DNA from: CAKSEI01 sp964403505 | GTDB taxonomy: Bacteria; Bacillota; Clostridia; Oscillospirales; CAG-272 | Length of the DNA stretch: 64,000 nt | Reading direction: 5' to 3' | Assembly (NCBI GenBank): GCA_964403505.1 | Contig: CAYOFP010000002.1 | Span: 74,431-138,430, forward strand | Shown here: positions 52,801-59,389 of the stretch, one piece after another | Position numbering within the stretch: the first letter of the stretch is position 1 | Layout of the letters: each line of letters starts with the position of its first letter | The notes under the pieces: generated by a model | The model's input: only the letters and a program-made list of their open reading frames with translations | Database searches by the model: none | What the model was told of the DNA's origin: nothing | Translations under genes and position numbers: made by a program

Positions 52801-55014
52801 ATGGAAAAAATCAAAAACAATATGATATATGCGCTGAAAAATATAAGATATCATATCAAGGATTTTCTTGTATTCTTTATTGCAATTTTCGTGATTCAGT
52901 CTGTATTCGGCATCATATCGTTTTGCTATCATAATAACAACATTCTCGATTATGAATACGCAAGCGCCGAATACTCCTATCATTTGATGCTCGAGAATCT
53001 TAATTATGACCAGTATGACTATTTTATCAATAACAAAAAGTACAGTAATCTATCGGGAGATGCGCTCTATACCGTCTCAGGCGTCAAGGAACGTGGGAAA
53101 GGCTCGGTTTCCGGTGCACGGTACGATGTGCAGATAACGTTCATAAAGAATCCTGCAAAATCCTATAAGACTTTTGTGCAGAGATATTTTGAGGGTCTCG
53201 AAGAAAACGGAGACGGTAACTATAAGATCACGCATACGTCGCTTTTAGACTATGAGCAGAGCGTTAAAGGCAACCGACGAGTCCAGTTTCTGACGATGCT
53301 TGCCGTCTTTCTCTGTTCGCTTTTACTGATGCTCCGTCTGTTTACCGTCAGGATGAATCATTACCGCTTTACTTACGGCATCTATATGACATTCGGCGCA
53401 AACTTCAAAAAGCTCTTCGCGTCTTCCAATTATGAGATGCTCATTATCACGCTGATCATGTATATCCCGTCTGTCATTCTTTCATTTGCGTTGTCAAAGC
53501 TCATATATACGCTTGCTCATGTGCCTTTCAGAATGACAGTGATGCCGTTTGTTTACATGTTTGTTTTTTCTGTTATTATCTCGTTTCTTGCGGTATATAT
53601 GCCCATGAAAAAGCTTTCCTTCTCCGCTCCCGTTGATGCGCTCTCAGCCGAGGATAATTCTAATCTTATCGTCAGTCCCCGCATCTCGAGCGACAGGATT
53701 GCAAAGCGCTTTCCCGACGGATATATTCTGCATACGCTCGTTAGATTCAGAAAATACATTGCGACCGTAATATTTTTCGGTGTTGCTTTCAGTTCGGTTT
53801 TTGTCGGCGGCGCATATTTTTCAGAGATATACAGCGCCGCATCTGAGTATAACTATCCGAGATATACGCTCGACTATTCCGGAGGTGACGACAGCTTTTC
53901 GGAGGCAGACCGTGATGTGCTCATGGCAGTCGACGGCGTGATCGGTATTGAAAAATACCGGGCGCAAACTGCGCTGACGGCGAATTCCCATGTCCTTTTT
54001 ACCGGCGGACAGGTAAAGCTGTTTTCGGGATTTCTTTCAAGAAAAGTAAACGGGAAAAAGTATAAGGTCACAAATTCCGTCGAGTATCGGTGCATGGATG
54101 ACGTCATAGCAAAGGAGCTTGAGGCGTTCGAGCACTCGGGCGATGTATTCTCGGCTCTGCAAAGCGATAATACGGTGGTCGTATCCGATACGCTGTATAA
54201 CGAAAAAATGCTCAAGATTTCGGTCGGAGATAAAATTATCATAGGCTCATACCTGTATGCGAAAACACAACCGGAAACCTATGAGACGGGCAACGATTAT
54301 CTGAATCAGCAGCTTGACTGTAACGAGTACGCATACAGGGAGTATACGGTAGGTGCTGTGATACACGGTATGTCCACGGGTGATAACATCCGTATTTATC
54401 TGCCCGGTGTCGATTATGCGCTCATCTGCTCAGAGAGTTATAAATTCAATTCTGCCGATATTTACACATCCCCCGATATTTCGGTGACCGATGCGGAAAA
54501 CGCCCGTGAGTCGATCAAAAATTATGTGAGCGGATACGACGGTGTTACGGTAAAAAATAATATTCATTCCGAACAGCTGCATATCAAAGAGAAAAATACC
54601 CCAACGATGCTTTATATTATAGCCCTGCTTATTCTGCTGATATCTCCGACGGTGTGGATATTCTCACAGATCCTTTTCTATTTCAAAAGGGAAGACGAAA
54701 TCTATATTCTCGAAGCGTTCGGCGCATCACGCGCTGAGGTAAGGAGGGTATATTACGGAGAGGGACTGCTGGCGGCTCTGATATCATCGGCTGCATATAC
54801 GGCATTATCCTTTGTAATATCACTTTTGGTCTGCAAAGTGGCAAACAGGCTGTTCGTTTACCCCGGCTTTGCTTTCCGGATTCCGATAATTCCGTTTGTG
54901 ACAGGACTTTGCGTGACGGTCGCATCCGCCGTTATATCGTGCGTGATACCGTATCTTGTTTATAATAAAAAGAAAAATACCCTTGTTTCCGTGTTAAGTG
55001 AGGATAGTGAATAA
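52801..55014 (+). CDS. FtsX-like ABC transporter permease
   Basis: 737 residues. Membrane helices appear near 22-42, 157-180, 203-232 and 240-268 (first FtsX half) and near 318-338, 602-628, 655-685 and 700-725 (second half). Two extracellular domains result, about 45-155 and a large one of about 340-600. This double-FtsX plan, with an AFGASRAEVR motif near 638, matches MacB/LolC-like and peptide-detoxification permeases of Firmicutes. The transporter probably works by mechanotransmission; its target is unknown. It overlaps the ATPase gene by one base (TAATG). No adjacent two-component system serves it. Confidence 0.85.
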   Translation: MEKIKNNMIYALKNIRYHIKDFLVFFIAIFVIQSVFGIISFCYHNNNILDYEYASAEYSYHLMLENLNYDQYDYFINNKKYSNLSGDALYTVSGVKERGKGSVSGARYDVQITFIKNPAKSYKTFVQRYFEGLEENGDGNYKITHTSLLDYEQSVKGNRRVQFLTMLAVFLCSLLLMLRLFTVRMNHYRFTYGIYMTFGANFKKLFASSNYEMLIITLIMYIPSVILSFALSKLIYTLAHVPFRMTVMPFVYMFVFSVIISFLAVYMPMKKLSFSAPVDALSAEDNSNLIVSPRISSDRIAKRFPDGYILHTLVRFRKYIATVIFFGVAFSSVFVGGAYFSEIYSAASEYNYPRYTLDYSGGDDSFSEADRDVLMAVDGVIGIEKYRAQTALTANSHVLFTGGQVKLFSGFLSRKVNGKKYKVTNSVEYRCMDDVIAKELEAFEHSGDVFSALQSDNTVVVSDTLYNEKMLKISVGDKIIIGSYLYAKTQPETYETGNDYLNQQLDCNEYAYREYTVGAVIHGMSTGDNIRIYLPGVDYALICSESYKFNSADIYTSPDISVTDAENARESIKNYVSGYDGVTVKNNIHSEQLHIKEKNTPTMLYIIALLILLISPTVWIFSQILFYFKREDEIYILEAFGASRAEVRRVYYGEGLLAALISSAAYTALSFVISLLVCKVANRLFVYPGFAFRIPIIPFVTGLCVTVASAVISCVIPYLVYNKKKNTLVSVLSEDSE

Positions 55015-55691
55015 TGGTCATTCTTGAAGCGAATACGATAATTAAACAGTATAAATCCCATGATTCTATCGTAAATGCGGTAGACCGTGCGTTCCTTAAG
55101 GTCGAGGAGGGCGAATTTGTTGCGATCATGGGCGCTTCCGGCTCGGGTAAGTCGACGTTTCTACATATACTCGCCGGACTCGATAAGCCGAATTACGGCT
55201 CTGTGACGATACGGGGAAACCGCATTACCGATATGAAGCCCGATGAGCTCTCACGCTTTAGGGGGATGTATACGGGTTTTGTTTTTCAGAAGCATAATCT
55301 GATACCTCAGCTCACTGTGCTCGAGAATATCATGATACCGACGGTCATGTGTGAGCGTCCTGCATTTCAGTTTGAGGAGCACTTAAAGAAGCTGATAAAT
55401 ATCCTCGGACTCGAGGACAGACTCAATCATCTGCCGAGCGAGATATCGGGCGGTCAGCAACAGAGATGCGCAATAGCGAGGGCGATGATCAACCGGCCGC
55501 AGGTGCTTTTCTGCGATGAACCTACCGGTAACCTTGACCGTAAAAATGCCGATGAAGTGCTTGATCTGCTCTTAAAGACCCGTGAGGCGATCGGCCAGAC
55601 GGTCATTATGGTGACACACGATATGGCGATCGCTGAAAAAGCCGATAAGATATACGTTATGGAAAACGGAGTGCTGACACAATCAAAGTAA
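55014..55691 (+). CDS. ABC transporter ATP-binding protein (LolD/MacB type)
   Basis: 225 residues. Walker A GASGSGKSTFLHILAG near 40-55, Q-loop FVFQKHNLIPQLTVLENIM near 89-107, signature EISGGQQQRCAIARAM near 142-157, Walker B VLFCDEPTGNLD near 163-174, and H-loop VTHDMAIAEKADKIYVMENG near 199-218. It energises the FtsX-like permease encoded immediately upstream. The ATG overlaps the permease stop. Confidence 0.95.
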   Translation: MVILEANTIIKQYKSHDSIVNAVDRAFLKVEEGEFVAIMGASGSGKSTFLHILAGLDKPNYGSVTIRGNRITDMKPDELSRFRGMYTGFVFQKHNLIPQLTVLENIMIPTVMCERPAFQFEEHLKKLINILGLEDRLNHLPSEISGGQQQRCAIARAMINRPQVLFCDEPTGNLDRKNADEVLDLLLKTREAIGQTVIMVTHDMAIAEKADKIYVMENGVLTQSK

Positions 55692-55724
55692 AAAAGGTAT
55701 TGCTCGCAGAGCAATACCTTTTTT
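55690..55724. terminator. Bidirectional terminator between the ABC ATPase gene and glyS
   Basis: A 16-bp stem (55690-55705 with 55709-55724), loop GCA, A-run and T-run within the stem. Confidence 0.93.
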
Positions 55725-55734
55725 ATTCGCTATA

Positions 55735-57126
55735 TCAGAATTCAAGCTTATCTTCGATGTACTTTTCGATATCGGAGATGGGGAGTCTGACCTGTTCCAT
55801 CGTGTCACGGTCACGTATCGTCACGCATCCGTCCTCGAGCGAATCGAAGTCGTAGCAAATGCAGAAGGGAGTACCGATCTCATCCTGCCTGCGGTATCTC
55901 TTGCCGATCGAGCCGGCGTCGTCGAAATCAACGTTGAATTTCTTTGAGAGGGCGGTATATACCTCTGTTGCCTGCTCGGAAAGCTTCTTGGAAAGGGGAA
56001 GCACAGCCGCCTTAACGGGTGCAAGGGCAGGGTGGAAGTGGAGCACGACTCTCGTGTCTCCCTCAGCGATCTCCTGCTCGTCATAGGCGTCGATAAGGAA
56101 AGCGAGCGCTACACGGTCGGCACCGAGCGAGGGCTCGATGACATACGGAACGTATTTTTCATTTGTATCGGGGTCAAAGTATTCCATTGCTTCACCCGAG
56201 TGGTCTGCGTGCTGCGAGAGGTCGTAGTCTGTTCTGTCGGCAACGCCCCACAGCTCGCCCCAGCCGAACGGAAAGAGATACTCAAAGTCTGTTGTTGCCT
56301 TTGAATAGAAGCAAAGCTCCTCGGGGTCGTGGTCACGCAGGCGGAGATACTCCTCGGTCATGCCGAGATTCAAAAGGAAGTTCTTGCAGTATTCTTTCCA
56401 ATATGCAAACCATTCGAGGTCTGTGCCCGGCTTGCAGAAGAATTCGAGCTCCATCTGCTCAAATTCACGGATTCTGAATGTGAAGTTGCCGGGTGTTATT
56501 TCGTTTCGGAAGGATTTACCGATCTGGCCAACGCCGAACGGAAGCTTCTTTCTCGAGGTTCTTGCGATATTCTTAAAGTTTACAAAGATACCCTGAGCCG
56601 TTTCGGGGCGCAGATAAAGCTCAGACGATGAATCCTCGGTCACGCCCTGATATGTTTTGAACATAAGGTTGAATTTTCTTATCGGGGTAAAGTCGGCTTT
56701 ACCGCAGGAAGGGCAGACGATGCCTTCTTGCGCGATATATTCAGCCATTTTGTCGTTTGTCCAGCCGTTCGGATTGATATCAAGGCCTTTTTCGTTGATA
56801 TAATCCTCGATAAGTTTATCGGCTCTATGACGGGTCTTGCATTCCTTGCAGTCCATGAGCGGATCGGAAAATCCGCCGACATGGCCGGATGCGACCCATG
56901 TTTCGGGATTCATGATGATAGCGCTGTCGAGTCCGACATTCTGCGGTATCTCCTGCACGAATTTCTTCCACCATGCTTTTTTTACGTTGTTCTTGAATTC
57001 AACGCCGAGCGGACCGTAGTCCCATGAATTTGCAAGGCCTCCGTAGATCTCAGATCCCGGGTAAATGAAGCCTCTGTTTTTACACAGGGCGACGATCTTG
57101 TCCATTGTTTTGTCTTCTGCTCTCAT
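55735..57126 (-). CDS. glyS: Glycyl-tRNA synthetase, single-chain homodimeric type
   Basis: 463 residues, class II. It starts with MDKIVALCKNRGFIYPGSEI after a short lead and has YGPLGVEFKNNVKKAWW near 39-55, LRPETAQGIFVNFKN near 172-186 (motif 2 area), IGKSFRNEITPGNFTFRIRE near 203-222, and EPSLGADRVALAFL near 323-336 (motif 3). It is the alpha2 form, not the alpha2beta2 pair found in many Firmicutes. AGGAG precedes the ATG by 8 bases. No T-box leader was found between it and the small gene upstream. Confidence 0.96.
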   Translation of the reverse strand: MRAEDKTMDKIVALCKNRGFIYPGSEIYGGLANSWDYGPLGVEFKNNVKKAWWKKFVQEIPQNVGLDSAIIMNPETWVASGHVGGFSDPLMDCKECKTRHRADKLIEDYINEKGLDINPNGWTNDKMAEYIAQEGIVCPSCGKADFTPIRKFNLMFKTYQGVTEDSSSELYLRPETAQGIFVNFKNIARTSRKKLPFGVGQIGKSFRNEITPGNFTFRIREFEQMELEFFCKPGTDLEWFAYWKEYCKNFLLNLGMTEEYLRLRDHDPEELCFYSKATTDFEYLFPFGWGELWGVADRTDYDLSQHADHSGEAMEYFDPDTNEKYVPYVIEPSLGADRVALAFLIDAYDEQEIAEGDTRVVLHFHPALAPVKAAVLPLSKKLSEQATEVYTALSKKFNVDFDDAGSIGKRYRRQDEIGTPFCICYDFDSLEDGCVTIRDRDTMEQVRLPISDIEKYIEDKLEF

Positions 57127-57156
57127 ATATATTCTCCTGGGTTTTAATATTTCTTG

Positions 57157-57330
57157 TTATGTATTATCGGACGCCGAAAAGGATGAAGACGGCGTGCTGT
57201 CGCCTGTCGGTTGTTTTGAAGCGCCATCGGAAGAGCCCAAAAACAGCTCAACGACGATAAAAGCGATGAGTCCGAAAATAATCAGCGATATACAAAAAGT
57301 AATTGCAAAGTTTTTTACTGCGTTCAGCAT
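57157..57330 (-). CDS. Small single-pass membrane protein (57 residues)
   Basis: A short gene on the minus strand starting MLNAVKNFAITFCISLIIFG. One long hydrophobic helix (about 8-31) is followed by a short Ser/Asp/Thr/Pro-rich tail (KQPTGDSTPSSSFSASDNT), probably outside. GAGGTG lies 5-7 bases before the ATG, and a near-consensus promoter lies 31 bases further up, so it is very likely expressed. 30 bases separate it from glyS, which may share its transcript. No function is recognised. Confidence 0.78.
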   Translation of the reverse strand: MLNAVKNFAITFCISLIIFGLIAFIVVELFLGSSDGASKQPTGDSTPSSSFSASDNT

Positions 57331-57360
57331 ATTGCACCTCTTTATATGTTATTAAATAAT

Positions 57361-57389
57361 ATTATACAACAAAGGTAATTTCTTTTCAA
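57361..57389 (-). promoter_or_regulatory. Promoter of the 57-residue membrane protein gene and probably glyS
   Basis: On the minus strand: TTGAAA (57389-57384), 17-base spacer, TATAAT (57366-57361). Confidence 0.82.
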
Positions 57390-57421
57390 GTGATATTGAA
57401 AAATAGTTTTATTTGTGTTAT

Positions 57422-57574
57422 AATATGCGAGTAGCACAAGAGCATTTGCTCTTGTGCGGGCGCAAAAGCGCCCGGCTGTCCGCTGTGCGGACAGAGCGCA
57501 TATTTTAGCGTTATCGACTGTCGCACATTCTGCGACGGAAAATCAAAGATTTTGCATGGAAAATCTTTGATTTT
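57422..57574. repeat. Dense array of five perfect hairpins, three inside an outer stem
   Basis: Five consecutive perfect inverted repeats: 57434-57457 (11-bp arms GCACAAGAGCA), 57458-57473 (GGGCGC, loop AAAA), 57476-57494 (CTGTCCGC, loop TGT), 57520-57536 (GTCGCA), and 57539-57574 (15-bp arms, loop GCATGG). The first three are enclosed by AATATGCG/CGCATATT (57422-57429, 57497-57504), giving a four-way, cloverleaf-like fold. No open frame is present. The last hairpin carries the -35 box of the tRNA-Arg promoter. It could be a structured RNA, a repeat element or a boundary; none can be chosen from sequence. Confidence 0.75.
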
Positions 57575-57594
57575 GCGCCGAATTATATTATACT
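57567..57594 (+). promoter_or_regulatory. tRNA-Arg promoter
   Basis: TTGATT (57567-57572), 16-base spacer, TATACT (57589-57594), 19 bases before the tRNA. The -35 box lies in the right arm of the last hairpin. Confidence 0.65.
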
Positions 57595-57613
57595 ATATTG
57601 CAGAAAAAAATAT

Positions 57614-57690
57614 GTTTCCGTAGCTCAGCTGGATAGAGCGACCGCCTCCTAAGCGGTAGGTCGGGTGTTCGAATCGCCTCGGGAACGCCA
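57614..57690 (+). tRNA. tRNA-Arg (anticodon CCT)
   Basis: Cloverleaf by eye: acceptor GTTTCCG with CGGGAAC, D-arm AGCTCAGCTGGATAGAGC, anticodon stem ACCGC/GCGGT around CTCCTAA (anticodon CCT), T-arm with GTTCGAATC, discriminator G, and encoded CCA (57688-57690). It reads AGG codons. A small AT-rich gene block begins right behind it. Confidence 0.95.
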
Positions 57691-57696
57691 AAGAAC

Positions 57697-57728
57697 GCCG
57701 AAAGCCTTGATTTTTCATGGTTTTCGGC
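57697..57728 (+). terminator. tRNA-Arg terminator-like hairpin, left copy of a duplicated hairpin
   Basis: A 10-bp stem GCCGAAAGCC/GGTTTTCGGC (one G-T wobble) with a 12-base loop, then TATATTCTTTT. Its left arm and surroundings (AACGCCGAAAGCCTTGA, 57695-57711) recur almost unchanged at 59346-59362. Confidence 0.75.
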
Positions 57729-57836
57729 TATATTCTTTTATGCATCCTTCAACGACAATAGCATAAATGTGTAGAATTTCTCTTATTTATATGCTATAAT
57801 GTGTTCAGTAAACTTGAATTTACAGGGAAATATCTA

Positions 57837-58250
57837 ATGAAATATGAAAAATCTTGTGGAGCAGTTATTCATACAAAAATAAATGGCGAGCTTAAATATG
57901 TTTTAGTTCAATCCTTAGAAGGCTTTTGGGGATTTCCTAAAGGGCATATGGAACGCGGCGAAACAGAAGAACAAACTGCACTTCGTGAAGTATACGAGGA
58001 AGTTCATTTAAAAGCTAACATTCTAAAGGGATTTCGGACAACGGATGAGCATGAGATTCCTAATAAAAATAATGTAATTAAGCAAATCGTATATTTTTGT
58101 GCAGAGTATGATAATCAGGATGTTATACCACAAGACGACGAAATAGCGGGCATCGCATTAGCCACATATGAAGAAGCATTACAGTTGTTTCAATTTGAAA
58201 GTTCAAAGCGCATTTTAAAAGAGGCACATGTCTTTTTACTAAACAGATAA
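57837..58250 (+). CDS. Nudix hydrolase
   Basis: 137 residues. The Nudix box spans about 38-60: GHMERGETEEQTALREVYEE followed by VHL, matching G-x5-E-x7-REUxEE. The N-terminal KSCGAVIHTKINGELKYVLV and WGFPKGHME fit the Ap4A hydrolase-like subgroup (diadenosine polyphosphates or related). The substrate is not certain. Start at ATG 57837; the frame extends 36 bases further up without support. A TATAAT is at 57795-57800 with no clear -35. It is visibly richer in A+T and AAA/GAA/ATA codons than flanking core genes. 23 bases separate it from the DUF5131 gene. Confidence 0.88.
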   Translation: MKYEKSCGAVIHTKINGELKYVLVQSLEGFWGFPKGHMERGETEEQTALREVYEEVHLKANILKGFRTTDEHEIPNKNNVIKQIVYFCAEYDNQDVIPQDDEIAGIALATYEEALQLFQFESSKRILKEAHVFLLNR

Positions 58251-58273
58251 CTACAATTCAGGAGAGAGATGTT

Positions 58274-58990
58274 ATGGCTATGTGGAATCCTTGGCGAGGT
58301 TGTAAAAAATGCAGTGACGGATGTCTGCATTGTTATATACATAAAGGCGACGCCAAACGGGGTGTCGATACAAACGATATTGTTAAAACAAAAGATTTTT
58401 ATAAACCTATCGAGAAGTTAAAAAACGGAACCTACAAAATGAAATCAGGGATGGTTTATCTTTGTTTTTCAACGGATTTTCTGATCGAAGAAGCAGACGA
58501 ATGGAGAACGGACTGTTGGAACATGATAAAAGAAAGACAGGACTGCACATTCCTTTTTCTTACCAAACGAATAGAAAGGTTTGCAGATTGCATTCCCGAT
58601 GATTGGGGCGACGGGTATGAAAATGTTGTCGTGTGCTGTACGATTGAAAATCAAAAGAATGCAGATTATAAATTATCTGTTTTTCAGGATTTACCGATAA
58701 AACATAAATGTATCACAGCACAGCCGTTATTAGAAAGCATTGATATCGAAAAGTATCTTGATAATATCGAGTTAGTTGTTGTCGGCGGTGAATCCGATAT
58801 CAATGCAAGACCCCTTGATTATGCATGGGTGCTTAACATAAGAGAACAATGTATAAGAAAAAACGTCACCTTTGAATTCAGACAATGCGGGACTCATTTT
58901 ATAAAAGACGGCAAGCAATACAAATTACAGACAAAGGATTTGTGTAAACAAGCAAAATCGGCGAATATTGATTTCAAAAGTAACTGTTAA
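58274..58990 (+). CDS. DUF5131 (phage Gp37/Gp68-type) protein with N-terminal cysteine cluster
   Basis: 238 residues. It starts AMWNPWRGCKKCSDGCLHCY, with Cys10, Cys13, Cys17 and Cys20; the family pattern is a three-Cys cluster (Cys10, Cys17, Cys20 here) reminiscent of a radical SAM site. Later segments are YLCFSTDFLIEEADEWR near 71-87, FLFLTKRIERF near 101-111, VVGGESDINARPLDYAWV near 170-187 and FRQCGTHFIKDGK near 205. Members are found in phages and genomic islands. The reaction is unknown; similarity to spore photoproduct lyase or radical SAM barrels has been suggested only by motif. GGAGAG precedes the ATG. Likely co-transcribed with the Nudix gene. Confidence 0.83.
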   Translation: MAMWNPWRGCKKCSDGCLHCYIHKGDAKRGVDTNDIVKTKDFYKPIEKLKNGTYKMKSGMVYLCFSTDFLIEEADEWRTDCWNMIKERQDCTFLFLTKRIERFADCIPDDWGDGYENVVVCCTIENQKNADYKLSVFQDLPIKHKCITAQPLLESIDIEKYLDNIELVVVGGESDINARPLDYAWVLNIREQCIRKNVTFEFRQCGTHFIKDGKQYKLQTKDLCKQAKSANIDFKSNC

Positions 58991-59056
58991 ACGTATGAAT
59001 TCCTTCTCTGAAAAGATGGAGAAATAATCAGATTACAATTTGAAAGTAAGGTAATT

Positions 59057-59296
59057 ATGAAGAAAAGAATAATTATATCAATCATTTTAATTGTGGTGTT
59101 GGTTTTGTTATTTCCGATCAGATCGCAATTAAAAGACGGCGGTACTGTGGAATACAAATCATTATTATATAAAGTTTCAAAAGTTCATTCGCTGACTTCA
59201 ATAGAAGAAATGGATAAAGACGGCAAAGTTAAACCGTATGATGATGGAATTATCATAGAGATATTAGGTTTTGAGCTTTACAATAGTGTTAAATAA
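59057..59296 (+). CDS. Small membrane-anchored protein of unknown function
   Basis: 79 residues. A hydrophobic anchor (about 5-21) after MKKR leads into FPIRSQLKDGGTVEYKSLLYKVSKVHSL and a C-terminal GIIIEILGFELYN. The stretch LKDGGTVEYKSLLYKV is a recurring feature of small Firmicutes hypothetical proteins, but no function is known. It is AT-rich like its two upstream neighbours. The gap from DUF5131 is 66 bases. A hairpin follows the stop. Confidence 0.72.
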   Translation: MKKRIIISIILIVVLVLLFPIRSQLKDGGTVEYKSLLYKVSKVHSLTSIEEMDKDGKVKPYDDGIIIEILGFELYNSVK

Positions 59297-59345
59297 ATCA
59301 CAATAACATTCGGGTGAACCACGGTAATTCTGCGGAAATATAAAT

Positions 59346-59388
59346 AACGCCGAAAACCTTGAAAGAACAAGGGTTTCGGCGTTGTATT
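59346..59388. terminator. Terminator hairpin, right copy of the duplicated hairpin
   Basis: A 15-bp stem (59346-59360 with 59369-59383, one mismatch), then GTATTTTT. Left arm AACGCCGAAAACCTT nearly repeats 57695-57709. It lies between convergent genes and can serve both. Confidence 0.83.
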
Positions 59389-59389
59389 T

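Noticed and set aside
57065..57355. Plus-strand 96-codon frame opposite the start of glyS and the small membrane protein gene
   Set aside because: The minus strand has the ribosome site, promoter and a clean transmembrane protein; the plus frame has none of these.
57614..59388. A prophage or integrative element at tRNA-Arg
   Set aside because: Only three small genes are present, with no integrase, replication or structural genes, so the claim is limited to a possible small island.
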